Part shown: in pieces, positions 54,275-63,573 of the stretch
Layout of the letters: every line of letters starts with the position of its first letter
Numbering within the stretch: position 1 is the first letter of the stretch
From: Parvibaculaceae bacterium
Lineage (GTDB): Bacteria > Pseudomonadota > Alphaproteobacteria > Parvibaculales > Parvibaculaceae
Direction: 5' to 3'
Length of the DNA stretch: 64,000 nt
Assembly: GCA_019636015.1 (NCBI GenBank)
Contig: JAHBYJ010000001.1
Location: 124,001 to 188,000, forward strand
Made by a program: the position numbers and the translations under genes
The notes under the pieces: model-generated
Database searches by the model: none
What the model was told of the DNA's origin: nothing
Seen by the model: only the letters and a program-made list of their open reading frames with translations

Positions 54275-56026
54275 TCAGGCGGTGCTGCGGCTCGAAACCA
54301 GCGCCGGGCCGCTGCGTGGCAGCGACATCACCGGCTCGCCGAGATAGAAGCCCTGCATGTACTGAACGCCGAGATTTTTCAGCATCTCGACCTCCTCCGC
54401 ATTGCTGACCCATTCGGCCACGGTCGGCAGGTTGAAGTTCCGCGCGAGATCGACCAGCGTCCGCACGAAGAACTGGTTGTCCGGGTTCGTCGCCAGATCG
54501 ATGACGAAGGAGCCATCGATTTTCACGAGATCGACATCGAGCATCTTCAGGTTGCGGAACGAGGTGTAGCCTGCACCGAAATCGTCGATCGCAATCTTGC
54601 AGCCAAGCCCGCGGAACATGGCGACGAATTCCGTAAGTTCCACCACTTCATGAATGGCGACCGTTTCCGTGATCTCGATAACGAGCCGCCGGGCAAGGTC
54701 GCGATCTGCCTGCAGATAGGAGGCAAGCGTCTCCCGCCACAAGCGATCGGCCGTCGTGCGTCCCGAAACGTTGAGCGAAAGCGTGACTTCGGGATGTCCG
54801 CGCAGCGCCTCGACCGCAAGTTCCATCACGCGGTAGTCGAGCAACCCGATGATGCCGAGCTTTTCCGCCACCGGCACGAAATGCCCGGCCGAAACGATGC
54901 TGCCATCGGGCTGCTCCATGCGCACCAGGCACTCATGCAGCGCCGCCTTGCCGGTCATCGTGTCGATGATCGGCTGGAAGGCAATGCGGATGCGCTTGTC
55001 GTTGAGTGCGGTAATGAGTTCGTCGGCAACATTGATGTTGCGCAGCCGTGTCTTCTCGCGCTCGCGCGACGGCGCGTACACGACATGGGTGTCGCGAAGC
55101 CTCTGCTTCGCCGCGATCAGCGCCTCCTCGGCGCGCGCCAGCGCCTGATCGACGCTCGACGCGTGGCCCGGAAGCGCGATCGATCCCGCAGAAACGGTGA
55201 CGGCCACGGGCCCGCGCGCAGTGAGAACCACCTTGTCGCGCACTTCCGCGAGAAGCCGCTCGCAGACGCCGCCAAGGCGTTCCTCGTTGCAGTTCCGGAG
55301 CACGAGCCCGAACTTGTTGCCCGCATAGCGCCCAAGCGAGTCGCCGCGCCGCGCAAGCGAGCGCAGACGCTCGCCCACATTCACGATCACCTCGTCCGCG
55401 ACGTCGAAGCCGAAGGCATCGTTGATGAGCGCGAGATTGTCCACCGCGATCAGCAGGAAGGCGGAGTTCTGCCGCCCGCGCTGCGACGCGATCATGGCAT
55501 CGGTCAGCGCTTCCTTGAGCCTGACGCGGTTGAGAAGGCCGGTCAGTTCGTCATAGGTCGAAAGCCGGATGAGTTCGGACTCGCGCTTGTGGCGTTCGTC
55601 GATCGCGCGGAGTACGCCCACAGCGACGGCAGGCGCGCCATCCGCGCCGCCGAACCAGCGCCCGCGATCCTCAACCCAGCGCATGCCGCCGAAATCGTCG
55701 CAGATCTGATATTCGAGTTCGTAAGGCACGCCATTGCCCGTATCGCTCTCACGCGACCGGCAGATGAGCTCGTAGCGGCTCGGACCTTCGGTCACGAGGC
55801 GGGCGGCGAAATCGCGATGTGTGGAGAGCTTGGCAATATCGGGAACGCCGAGCAGGAATTCGGCACCGGGGCTCCAGGAAAGCGAGTCGTCGTCGATCGA
55901 CCAGCGGTAGGCGGCATCGCCCACGGCCGTGACCGCGCTTTTCAACACGTCTTCCGATTGCGCTTCCATGATACCGAAGCCATACGCAACATCGACTCTG
56001 CGCGCTTCCTGCGTCTTCGAGTCCAC
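54275..56026 (-). CDS. PAS-GGDEF-EAL protein with degenerate GGDEF
   Basis: With the GTG at 56026 (AGGAG seven bases upstream) the protein has 583 residues; an ATG at 56116 would add 30. A PAS-like domain (about 30-145) precedes a GGDEF domain (about 155-310) whose signature is AGNKF (235-239) instead of GGDEF, so cyclase activity is unlikely. The EAL domain (about 345-575) keeps the catalytic Glu in ECLVR (365-369), LNVSG, the Glu of VIEITET, IDDFGAGY and KIDGSFV, so it probably hydrolyses c-di-GMP. In the position of AEGVE it has AEWVS. It converges with phaR. Confidence 0.85.
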   Translation of the reverse strand: MDSKTQEARRVDVAYGFGIMEAQSEDVLKSAVTAVGDAAYRWSIDDDSLSWSPGAEFLLGVPDIAKLSTHRDFAARLVTEGPSRYELICRSRESDTGNGVPYELEYQICDDFGGMRWVEDRGRWFGGADGAPAVAVGVLRAIDERHKRESELIRLSTYDELTGLLNRVRLKEALTDAMIASQRGRQNSAFLLIAVDNLALINDAFGFDVADEVIVNVGERLRSLARRGDSLGRYAGNKFGLVLRNCNEERLGGVCERLLAEVRDKVVLTARGPVAVTVSAGSIALPGHASSVDQALARAEEALIAAKQRLRDTHVVYAPSREREKTRLRNINVADELITALNDKRIRIAFQPIIDTMTGKAALHECLVRMEQPDGSIVSAGHFVPVAEKLGIIGLLDYRVMELAVEALRGHPEVTLSLNVSGRTTADRLWRETLASYLQADRDLARRLVIEITETVAIHEVVELTEFVAMFRGLGCKIAIDDFGAGYTSFRNLKMLDVDLVKIDGSFVIDLATNPDNQFFVRTLVDLARNFNLPTVAEWVSNAEEVEMLKNLGVQYMQGFYLGEPVMSLPRSGPALVSSRSTA

Positions 56027-56329
56027 AACACCGCTCCTGCCGCGTTCGTTAACTCGAGGCCCAATGCCCCAACCAAGGCGCTGTTCTGGCGCCCTTGACT
56101 GCATCATCGCTTTCAAGCCGTTAAAATTTCGAGAAGCCGCGTAACCACTAAACCTTTAAATAGTTTGGTTAATTCGCGATTCTGTGCCGTTGCGAAACAT
56201 GAACGCGGCTTTCCACTCTCCAAATCACCGCAGACTCATGGCAGGCTTCTTGCTGCTGCGTGCAACAGATTGAACGCGGCACCGTAGATGGGATCGCGCG
56301 GGCGGCGCGGACCATTCGGGGGACAAGAC
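56027..56329. other. Intergenic region between the EAL gene and the small protein gene
   Basis: About 303 bases, unusually AT-rich at 56120-56180, with several TTAA half-sites (56121, 56156, 56169) but none at CtrA spacing of seven. A GATTC (GANTC) lies at 56177-56181. Promoters of the divergent genes are likely here, but no clear hexamer pair was found. It includes the alternative N-terminus (56027-56116) of the EAL protein. Confidence 0.4.
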
Positions 56330-56662
56330 ATGTCAGGCATAGTGCCGGCACAAGGAATAGGCAGAAATCTTCCCGCGCTGAGGCGGAGGGAAGAAGCGAC
56401 GCGCGCGCAGCGCAGCGGGCAGGCGCCGCTGCCCGACTTCGAAAGCATCTCCACCGCCGCACTTGGCCGCCCGCACCTCACCTCGACGCGTCCGGTCGCC
56501 TCCTTCCTCGCCCAATATGTCGACCAGCTCGGAAGCTTCGGCCGCTCGCAATACCGGAAGGAAGAAAGGCGGCAACAGGCAACCGCTGCCTATATCGAGG
56601 CCGACATGTTGCCCGACCTCCTGACCGAGACGCTTCGCCCGCGCCGCGAACGCAAGCTCTGA
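56330..56662 (+). CDS. Small conserved hypothetical protein
   Basis: A 110-residue soluble, basic protein. The start at 56330 has CGGGGGA about ten bases upstream; an ATG at 56288 lacks one. The N-terminal half is Arg/Ala-rich, the middle has FESISTAALGRPHLTSTRPVASFLAQYVDQ, and the C-terminus is helical and charged. Neither a membrane segment nor a known domain was recognised. The middle-to-C-terminal segment looks like a conserved helical hairpin. It converges with ggt, six bases apart. Function is unknown. Confidence 0.6.
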   Translation: MSGIVPAQGIGRNLPALRRREEATRAQRSGQAPLPDFESISTAALGRPHLTSTRPVASFLAQYVDQLGSFGRSQYRKEERRQQATAAYIEADMLPDLLTETLRPRRERKL

Positions 56663-56668
56663 CGGCTA

Positions 56669-58255
56669 TCAATAGCCGATGGCGGCGCCGTCCTTGCGTG
56701 GATCGGAGCCGCCGACCAGTGTTCCCCGCTCGTGATCGATGAAGATCGCCTGGCCGCCGCCATGCGGCAGGAAAGTCTCCTTGATCTTGTGCCCGCGCGC
56801 CGCAAGACCCTCCCGTGTTGCCGCAGACAAGCCTCGCTCCACATCGAGCGCATCTGCGCCGGGAAAGGCACGCGGACTGTCGAGTGCTTCCTGCACATCC
56901 ATGCCGTAATCGAGTATATTGGTTGCGACATGCACATGGCCGACCGCCTGATAGGCGCCTCCCATGACGCCGAACGGCATGACCGCGCGGCCCTTCTCCA
57001 CCATCATGGCCGGAATGATCGTGTGAAGGGGGCGCTTGCCGCCCTCGACGCAGTTCGGATGTCCTTCCTCCATCACGAAGCCGGAACCGCGGTTCTGGAA
57101 CATGACGCCCGATTCCGGCGCGAGAATGCCGGTGCCGAAGCCGAAGAAAAGCGAATTGATGAAGGAAACGGCGTTCCGGTCGCGGTCCACCACGGTCAGA
57201 TAGACCGTGTCCCGATTGAGCGGATCGCGCAGCGAGGAAAGATCCTCGATCCTGCGGTCCGGCATGATCCGCGCCGCAAGTTCATCGGCGAGCTCCTCCG
57301 ACAGCATCCAGTCAACCGGTACATCGGCAAAGCCCGGATCGGCGACATGCCTGTCGCGAATGTCATAGGCAAGCCTCGCTGCTTCCATCTCGAGATGAAA
57401 ACGCTCCGGTCCGTGCGGATCGAGTTTGCCGAGATCGAACCGCGCCAGGATGTTCAGCATGAGGAGCGCGGTGATGCCCTGCCCGCTTGGCGGAATTTCG
57501 CAGATTTCCCGCCCGCGATAGGCCGTGCGGATGGGCGTCACATAGTCGCCGCGGTGCGAAGCGAAGTCTTCAGGCGTATGGAAGCCGCCAAGCGAGCGTA
57601 GCTTCATGACCATGTCGTCCGCGACGGCGCCTTGATAGAAGGCGTCGCGGCCCTTCTCGCCGATGGTACGCAAGGTTCGGGCGAGCACGGGCAGACGGAC
57701 CCTGTCGCCCATACCGGGCGCCTTGCCTCCATTCGTATACTGCGCCGTCGCATCCGCATCATGGGCGAGGTGCCCTTCCAGAAACTGCCACTCCTGCGCA
57801 ATGCGCGGCGCAAGCGCGAAGCCCTCTTCGGCGAGCCTGATCGCGGGTTCGAAGATGCGGCCAAGTTCCATCCGGCCGTGATCCTCGACGAGCCGCGCCC
57901 ATGCATCGATCGCGCCGGGAACTGTCACGGAATGAACGCTGTTGAGCGCCAGCGTACCGCCCGCCGCCTTCAGCTTGTCGAGCGTCAACGCCTTCGGCGC
58001 CCGGCCGGAGCCGTTGAAGCCGACAATGTCGCCGCTGCCGCCCTTCGACAGCAGCACGAAGCAGTCGCCCCCGATCCCCGTATTGTAGGGCTCGACCACG
58101 CAGAGAACCGCGCTCGCCGCAACCGCCGCGTCCATGGCATTGCCGCCCGCGCGCAGAATGGAAATGGCCGCCTCCGCAGCCAGCGGCTGCGATGTGGCGC
58201 ACATGCCGTTGACGGAATGAACGGTCGAACGGCCGGGGAAATGAAGATCGCGCAT
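56669..58255 (-). CDS. ggt: Gamma-glutamyltransferase family protein
   Basis: A 528-residue N-terminal nucleophile hydrolase. The predicted autocleavage site and nucleophile is Thr350 in NRDTVYLTVVD, followed by GFGTGILAPESG and the HGGGQAIFID region near the C-terminus. N-terminal NAMDAAVAASAVL and GIGGDCFVLL match Ggt. No signal peptide is visible from the ATG at 58255, so this may be a cytoplasmic Ggt-like acylase rather than the periplasmic glutathione enzyme. The start at 58255 lies nine bases beyond the stop of the upstream gene. Substrates are not certain. Confidence 0.88.
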   Translation of the reverse strand: MRDLHFPGRSTVHSVNGMCATSQPLAAEAAISILRAGGNAMDAAVAASAVLCVVEPYNTGIGGDCFVLLSKGGSGDIVGFNGSGRAPKALTLDKLKAAGGTLALNSVHSVTVPGAIDAWARLVEDHGRMELGRIFEPAIRLAEEGFALAPRIAQEWQFLEGHLAHDADATAQYTNGGKAPGMGDRVRLPVLARTLRTIGEKGRDAFYQGAVADDMVMKLRSLGGFHTPEDFASHRGDYVTPIRTAYRGREICEIPPSGQGITALLMLNILARFDLGKLDPHGPERFHLEMEAARLAYDIRDRHVADPGFADVPVDWMLSEELADELAARIMPDRRIEDLSSLRDPLNRDTVYLTVVDRDRNAVSFINSLFFGFGTGILAPESGVMFQNRGSGFVMEEGHPNCVEGGKRPLHTIIPAMMVEKGRAVMPFGVMGGAYQAVGHVHVATNILDYGMDVQEALDSPRAFPGADALDVERGLSAATREGLAARGHKIKETFLPHGGGQAIFIDHERGTLVGGSDPRKDGAAIGY

Positions 58256-58263
58256 GGAACTGC

Positions 58264-58614
58264 TCAACTGGTGCGTGTCGCAAGAATGAGCGACTGGAGA
58301 TCGGCAATCGCCCGTTCGATCCGGACGAGGCGCGCCTCCATCTCGGCGAGCCTGGCCATCACCGCGGCATCGCCGGATTGCGGTGCCGCCGGAACGGGCG
58401 TCGAAACGCCCGCCTTGTTCGCCACCGCCGCCGGCGCCTCGCCGAGAAGCCCCGCGAGAATGCTTACCTCCTGCGGCGCGAGCTCGCGCTGGTCTTTCCA
58501 GATTTCATCGACCTGGGCGCGGGCAAGCCGGAGCGCCGCCGCGACATCGTCGCGCGTGCGCCCCGCCGCCTTCAGCTTCGCGTCGAACCATTCCTGATCG
58601 AAGAACAGCGCCAT
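58264..58614 (-). CDS. Small helix-turn-helix-like protein
   Basis: A 116-residue protein. Residues 1-62 look like a compact helical domain with an HTH-like pattern (FFDQEWFDAKLKAAGRTRDDVAAAL, then VSILAGLLGEAP), and 80-112 form a coiled-coil segment (MARLEMEARLVRIERAI type). The first part recalls XRE-type folds, but no operator or partner is known. It lies nine bases before ggt and eight bases after the enoyl-CoA hydratase gene, in the same orientation, so it is probably cotranscribed. Function is unknown. Confidence 0.65.
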   Translation of the reverse strand: MALFFDQEWFDAKLKAAGRTRDDVAAALRLARAQVDEIWKDQRELAPQEVSILAGLLGEAPAAVANKAGVSTPVPAAPQSGDAAVMARLAEMEARLVRIERAIADLQSLILATRTS

Positions 58615-58622
58615 GCCCGGTG

Positions 58623-59444
58623 TCAGCGTCCCTTGAATTCGGGCGCTCGCTTTTCAAGGAAACTGCGCACGCCCTCGCGATGATCTTCCGTCTGGAAGAG
58701 CTTACCCAGTGTGCCGCTGACCCAGCTACCGATTTCGCGCAGGTCGCCATAAGAGGTGCGGCGAAGTCCCTCCTTCATGTAGCGGAGCGCCAGCGGCGGA
58801 TTGACGGCGATGCGCGCGGCAAGCGCCTTCGCCCGCTCCATGAGCTCGCCATGCGGCACAACCTCGCTGACAAGACCAATACGACCCGCTTCCGCCGCAT
58901 CGATCACGTCGCCTGTGAAGAGAAGTTCGGCGGCCTTGGCGGGCCCCACGATCACCGGCAGCCGCCACAGCCCGCCTACATCGCTGACGAGGCCGCGTTT
59001 GATGAATATCTCGCCGAATTTCGCCTGTTCGGAGGCGATGCGGATATCGGCGAACAGCGTGAGCTCCATGCCCCAGCCGACGGCGGCGCCATTGACCGCC
59101 GCGATCACCGGCCGGTCGCACTCGAGCGCGGCAACGGCGGCGGGCGTCGGCTCCGGCCTGACGGAAGTGAGCCGCGTCACGCTCGCATCGTGCTGCTCGC
59201 CGGTCATCATCTCCTTCACGTCCTCGCCCGAACAGAAAGCGGGATCGGAGCCGGTCACGATCACGCAGCGCACCTCCGGGTCGGCCGAGGCGGCACGAAA
59301 CGCCGCCTCCACCTCGTCATAGGCGCGCCGGTTCAGCGCATTGCGCCGGTCCGGGCGGTTGATCGTGACGATGGCGACATGGTCGCGCACCTCGTAGAGC
59401 AGACAGGTGAAATCCGCCGGAGCGATCTTCGGTGCCTGGGCCAT
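58623..59444 (-). CDS. Enoyl-CoA hydratase/isomerase family protein
   Basis: A 273-residue crotonase-superfamily enzyme. The start at 59444 has GGGAGGAGAGG just upstream. AFCSGEDVKEM gives the first oxyanion-hole region, and NGAAVGWGMELTLFADIRIA the second with its conserved Gly. The acidic residues of classical hydratases are partly conserved, but hydratase and isomerase activities cannot be separated here. It lies in a unit with the SDR gene upstream and the HTH-like gene and ggt downstream, suggesting acyl-CoA catabolism. Confidence 0.9.
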   Translation of the reverse strand: MAQAPKIAPADFTCLLYEVRDHVAIVTINRPDRRNALNRRAYDEVEAAFRAASADPEVRCVIVTGSDPAFCSGEDVKEMMTGEQHDASVTRLTSVRPEPTPAAVAALECDRPVIAAVNGAAVGWGMELTLFADIRIASEQAKFGEIFIKRGLVSDVGGLWRLPVIVGPAKAAELLFTGDVIDAAEAGRIGLVSEVVPHGELMERAKALAARIAVNPPLALRYMKEGLRRTSYGDLREIGSWVSGTLGKLFQTEDHREGVRSFLEKRAPEFKGR

Positions 59445-59475
59445 ATCCTCTCCTCCCTCTGTTTCTTGTCTGTCG

Positions 59476-60279
59476 TTACTTGAAGTCTCCCAGTGCATCG
59501 CCACCCGCATCGCCGAGCTTCGAGCCGCCATCGCAATCGACGATGGTGCCTGTGATGTATTTGGCATTGTCGGTCGACAGGAAAAGCGCCGTATCGGCAA
59601 TATCGGTCTTGGTGCCGTAGTCCCGCATGGCGATGCGCGACTTGATCGCCTTTTCCATTTCCGGCGTCGGCGCGAGCCGTGCCATGCCTTCCGTGTCGGC
59701 GATGGGGCCGGGCGAGATCGCGTTGACGCGGACGCCTGCCGGGCCCCATTCCATCGCGAGGCACTTCGTCAGCATGTTGATGCCGGCTTTCGCGGCACAG
59801 ACATGCGCCTGGAAGAGCGATGGATTTACCGCCTGCGGCGCCGTGATGGAGATGAGCGAGGCGCCCGGCCGGTTGAGATACTGGAAGGAGGCGCGCAGCA
59901 CATTGAAGGTGCCGATCAGGTCGATATCGACCACCGTCTTGAAGCCGTTGGACGACATGCCGAGCGCAGGCGCCACGAAGTTGCCCGCCGCACCGGAAAT
60001 CACGATGTCGATATTGCCGAACTGCTTCTGCGCCGTTGCGAGCGCCTGATCGACCGAATTGAAGTCGCGCACGTCGGCGGCCAGGCCGATCGCGTCGAAG
60101 CCTTCATCCGTGATCGTCTTCGCCGCCGCCGTGATCTTCTCATGGCTCCGGCTGATCAGTGCGATCTTCGCGCCTGCCCGCGCGAAATGCTGCGCGATGC
60201 CGAGATTGATCCCGCTGGACGCACCGGCGACGAAAGCCACCTTGCCCGCCAATATCTTTTCCTTGAATGCATCAGCCAT
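59476..60279 (-). CDS. Short-chain dehydrogenase, 2,4-dienoyl-CoA reductase-like
   Basis: A 267-residue SDR. The nucleotide motif GASSGIN is at about 19-25. At the usual Tyr-x-x-x-Lys site it has Val160 and Lys164 (HVCAAKAG), so the canonical Tyr is absent; this matches 2,4-dienoyl-CoA reductases of the DECR2/FadH-like class, along with AMEWGPAGVRVNAISPGPI. The start at 60279 follows AGGGAG by six bases; ATG 60285 is directly after it. It probably reduces 2,4-dienoyl-CoA in unsaturated fatty acid oxidation. It is followed by the enoyl-CoA hydratase gene. Confidence 0.85.
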   Translation of the reverse strand: MADAFKEKILAGKVAFVAGASSGINLGIAQHFARAGAKIALISRSHEKITAAAKTITDEGFDAIGLAADVRDFNSVDQALATAQKQFGNIDIVISGAAGNFVAPALGMSSNGFKTVVDIDLIGTFNVLRASFQYLNRPGASLISITAPQAVNPSLFQAHVCAAKAGINMLTKCLAMEWGPAGVRVNAISPGPIADTEGMARLAPTPEMEKAIKSRIAMRDYGTKTDIADTALFLSTDNAKYITGTIVDCDGGSKLGDAGGDALGDFK

Positions 60280-60460
60280 TTTCATCTCCCTGACCTGCCG
60301 CGGCCACGCCGCTTTTGCCCGCATCAAGCCTGCATTTCAGCGTGCCCGCAACCCTGCGCGGGCAATTGTGGCCGGGCGGGCGAGGCACTAGACTGCGCCG
60401 GCAACGGCCTTCCGCAGGGGAAGGCTCCGGCGAGGACAAAACGGCAATGGTGCCCGGTTT

Positions 60461-61522
60461 ATGACCTATGTGAAGGCAGTCGGCGTACTTCTCGTGGCGA
60501 TCGCGCTCATCATGCTGATGAGCTATTGGGCGGCGGGCCGCGCGCGCGCCGCGCTCGACGCGGATGCCCGGGAGAAGCTCCTCGCCGACGGCATCGCCTA
60601 CAGCTTCATCGACCTCCCGGACGGCACCGTGCATTACCGCCTGGAAGGGCCGGAGAACGGCCAGCTCGTCGTGCTCGTTCACGGCTTTGCAACGCCCTCG
60701 GTCATCTGGGCGGACTATGTCAAGCCGCTCACCGATGCGGGCTATCGCGTTCTCGCCTTCGACAATTACGGCCGCGGCCTCTCCGACCGCCCGGCAACGA
60801 TCTATGATGCCGATCTCTTCGACCGCCAGCTTACCGGCCTGCTCGACGCGGTGGGCGCAAACCGCCGCGTCGACATTGTCGGCTATTCCATGGGCGGCGC
60901 CATCGTCGCCGTCTTTGCCGCGCGCCATCCCGAACGCATCCGCTCGGTGACGCTCATCGCGCCGGCAGGGCTCGGCAAGCTTTCCAATGCGCGCACCGAC
61001 ATGCTGATGCGACCCGTGATCGGCGACTGGATCATCCGTCTCTTCGGCACGAAGATGTTCTATGCGGCGGCGGCCGAGGAAGCGAAACACATTCCAAATC
61101 CCGGCCCCCTTCTCGCCGCCGTGAACCGCCAGCTTCAATATCGCGGCTATGGCGACGCGCTGCTTTCGACCATGCGGCATTATCCGCTCGAAACGGCCGA
61201 CACCTATTATTCCGCGGTGGGCGCCTCCTCCCTGCCCGTCCTTGCGATCTGGGGCGAGGCGGACGAAGTGGTGCCTTACGCGCATGCGGAGCGCCTGATG
61301 GAACTCGTGCCGCAGGCGCAGCTCCGCTCCTATCCAGGCATGGGCCACACGATCGGCGTGGTCGACCCGAAACTCGTGGGCGGGCTCATCCTGCGCTTCC
61401 TCGGTGAACAGGAAGCGCGGCTCACCTCTCCCGGCGCCGCGGGAAAGCCGCGCGGCCCCCTCGCCCGCATGGAATCGCGCCGCTGCAAGAGCTGCGGCGC
61501 CGATCCGGCGGAAACGAACTGA
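60461..61522 (+). CDS. Membrane-anchored alpha/beta-hydrolase
   Basis: A 353-residue hydrolase with an N-terminal membrane helix (about 5-24) and the catalytic domain from about residue 55. The nucleophile is Ser143 in GYSMGGA; IWGEADEVVP holds the acid Asp and GMGHTIG the His. HGFATPSVIW is the oxyanion-hole region. The last 15 residues, RRCKSCGADPAETN, contain an unusual CxxC after a basic, proline-rich stretch. The substrate is unknown. It is 24 bases upstream of pabB. Confidence 0.85.
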   Translation: MTYVKAVGVLLVAIALIMLMSYWAAGRARAALDADAREKLLADGIAYSFIDLPDGTVHYRLEGPENGQLVVLVHGFATPSVIWADYVKPLTDAGYRVLAFDNYGRGLSDRPATIYDADLFDRQLTGLLDAVGANRRVDIVGYSMGGAIVAVFAARHPERIRSVTLIAPAGLGKLSNARTDMLMRPVIGDWIIRLFGTKMFYAAAAEEAKHIPNPGPLLAAVNRQLQYRGYGDALLSTMRHYPLETADTYYSAVGASSLPVLAIWGEADEVVPYAHAERLMELVPQAQLRSYPGMGHTIGVVDPKLVGGLILRFLGEQEARLTSPGAAGKPRGPLARMESRRCKSCGADPAETN

Positions 61523-61546
61523 CGGCAGAAGAAAGTCCGAGCCGAG

Positions 61547-62974
61547 ATGAAGCCGCTCGTCGAAGAGCTGGAATGGATATTGCCGCATGAAGTTTTCGCA
61601 AACTTCGCGCAGGAGCCGTTCGCGCTTCTTCTCGACAGCGCGACCGCCGGGCCGGGGAAGGATGCGAGCCTCCATGGCCGCTGGAGCTTCATCGCCGTCT
61701 CGCCCTTCGATACGCTGACGCTTCGCGTTGAGGATGGCGGAAAACCCTTCGACGCGCTGAAGCGGAAACTTGCAGGCCTTCCCTCTACCGGGCCGCACGA
61801 GGACCTGCCCCCCTTTGCCGGCGGCGCGGCGGGCTTTTTCGGTTACGGCCTTGGCGGGACGCTCGAGCGCCTGCCGCCGGAGACCTCGCCCTTCGCCACG
61901 GACGACCAGCACCTGCCGGACATGGCGCTCGGCTTCTACGACACGGTGCTCGCCTTCGACATGGTCGCGCGACGCGCCTTCATCGTCTCCACCGGCTTGC
62001 CGGAACGGGACGAGGCGAAGCGCAAGGCTCGTGCCGCTGAGCGCCTTGCCGATATCCGGGCGCGCATCGCCCTGCCCCGCCGCAACGCGACTGCCGTTCC
62101 CCCCGCGCCGCGCCCGCTTCGCTCGAACTTCACCCGCGAAGAATATGAAAGCGCCGTCACCCGCGTGATCGAGTACATCCATGCAGGCGACATCTTCCAG
62201 GCCAATCTTTCGCAACGCTTCGAGACGGAACTCGCCGAAGGCGACACGCCCTACGCGCTCTATCTGCGGCTGCGGGCGGCAAGCCCCGCGCCTTTCGCTT
62301 CCTTTTTCAATTTCGGCGCCGGGGCGCTCGCGTCCTCCTCGCCCGAGCGTTTCCTGTCGCTTCATGACGGACATGTCGAGACGAAACCGATCAAGGGTAC
62401 GCGGCCGCGCGGCGCGACGCCGGAAGAGGATCGGTGCCTCGCCGCCGAACTTCTCGCATCCGAAAAGGACCGCGCCGAAAACGTGATGATCGTCGATCTC
62501 CTTCGCAACGACATCTCGCGCGTCTGCGAGGACAGTTCCGTCATTGTCGAAAATCTGTGCGCGCTCGAAAGTTTCGCCAATGTTCATCATCTCGTCTCCA
62601 CCATCCGGGGGACCTTGCGCGACGGCATGAATGCCGCCGATCTCCTCGCTGCCTGTTTTCCCGGCGGCTCCGTCACCGGCGCGCCGAAGCGCCGCGCCAT
62701 GGAAATCATCGCCGAACTCGAACCCACGGCACGCGGCCCTTATTGCGGCGCCATCGGCTGGCTTGGCGCCGATGGCGGCATGGACAGCGCCATCGCGATC
62801 CGCACCATGGTGATCGCGGGCACCCGCGTCACCTTCCAGGCGGGCGGCGGCATCGTCGCGGATTCCGAACCCGCCGCCGAATATGAGGAAACGCTCGCCA
62901 AGGCGCGCAGCATGCGCGAGGCTCTCGGCCACATCGATGCGGCGCCACGGCTGCTTGCGGGAGAAACCGCATGA
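61547..62974 (+). CDS. pabB: Aminodeoxychorismate synthase component I
   Basis: A 475-residue chorismate-binding enzyme that makes 4-amino-4-deoxychorismate for folate. The conserved C-terminal motifs are KPIKGTRPRG (280-289), where the Lys is the ADC synthase signature, MIVDLLRNDISRVC, and FPGGSVTGAPKRRAMEII. Length and order with pabA and pabC separate it from TrpE. It overlaps pabA by ATGA. Confidence 0.93.
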   Translation: MKPLVEELEWILPHEVFANFAQEPFALLLDSATAGPGKDASLHGRWSFIAVSPFDTLTLRVEDGGKPFDALKRKLAGLPSTGPHEDLPPFAGGAAGFFGYGLGGTLERLPPETSPFATDDQHLPDMALGFYDTVLAFDMVARRAFIVSTGLPERDEAKRKARAAERLADIRARIALPRRNATAVPPAPRPLRSNFTREEYESAVTRVIEYIHAGDIFQANLSQRFETELAEGDTPYALYLRLRAASPAPFASFFNFGAGALASSSPERFLSLHDGHVETKPIKGTRPRGATPEEDRCLAAELLASEKDRAENVMIVDLLRNDISRVCEDSSVIVENLCALESFANVHHLVSTIRGTLRDGMNAADLLAACFPGGSVTGAPKRRAMEIIAELEPTARGPYCGAIGWLGADGGMDSAIAIRTMVIAGTRVTFQAGGGIVADSEPAAEYEETLAKARSMREALGHIDAAPRLLAGETA

Positions 62975-63573
62975 TCCTCGTCATCGATAATTTCGACAGC
63001 TTCGTGCACAACCTTGCCCGCTATATCGGCGAACTCGGCCATGAGCGCCGTACCGTGCGGACGGATGAGATTTCCGTCGCGGAGGCGCTGGCCCTCGAAC
63101 CCCGGGCGATTGTGCTGTCGCCCGGTCCCTGCGGTCCGGACAAGGCGGGCATTTCCGTCGAACTTGTCAGGGCAGCGGCGGCGCATCGCATTCCGCTTCT
63201 TGGCGTCTGCCTCGGTCATCAGGCGATCGCGGCGGCCTTCGGCGGCGAGATTTCGCGCGCGCCGCGCCCGGTCCATGGCAAGGCATCTTCCATCCATCAC
63301 GATGGTAGCGCGCTTTTCGCCGGTATGCCGAGCCCCTTCATGGCGGGCCGCTATCACTCGCTCATCGCCGGGCTGCCGGAAGGCGGGCCGCTCCGCCTCA
63401 CCGCACAGACGGAAGACGGGGTACCCATGGCACTCGCCCACGAGACGCTGCCGATTTTTGGCGTTCAGTTTCATCCGGAATCGATCCTCACGGATTATGG
63501 ACACAGGCTGCTCGGTAATTTCCTCGATCTGGCTCACGCCGGGCGCATCACCGAAGCGAGGCAAAGCGCATGA
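62971..63573 (+). CDS. pabA: Aminodeoxychorismate/anthranilate synthase glutaminase component
   Basis: A 200-residue class I glutamine amidotransferase supplying ammonia to PabB. Catalytic triad: Cys80 in GVCLGHQ, His168 and Glu170 in FHPES. The start MILVIDNFDSFVHNL is typical of PabA/TrpG. It overlaps pabB and pabC by ATGA, so the three are translationally coupled. It could also serve an anthranilate synthase elsewhere. Confidence 0.93.
   Translation: MILVIDNFDSFVHNLARYIGELGHERRTVRTDEISVAEALALEPRAIVLSPGPCGPDKAGISVELVRAAAAHRIPLLGVCLGHQAIAAAFGGEISRAPRPVHGKASSIHHDGSALFAGMPSPFMAGRYHSLIAGLPEGGPLRLTAQTEDGVPMALAHETLPIFGVQFHPESILTDYGHRLLGNFLDLAHAGRITEARQSA

Noticed and set aside
56156..56172. Paired TTAA half-sites upstream of the EAL gene
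   Set aside because: The spacing is nine bases, not the seven required for a CtrA box.
60272..62932. An 886-codon open frame on the minus strand
   Set aside because: It is antisense to the hydrolase and pabB genes, which have recognised motifs; no domain is evident in it.
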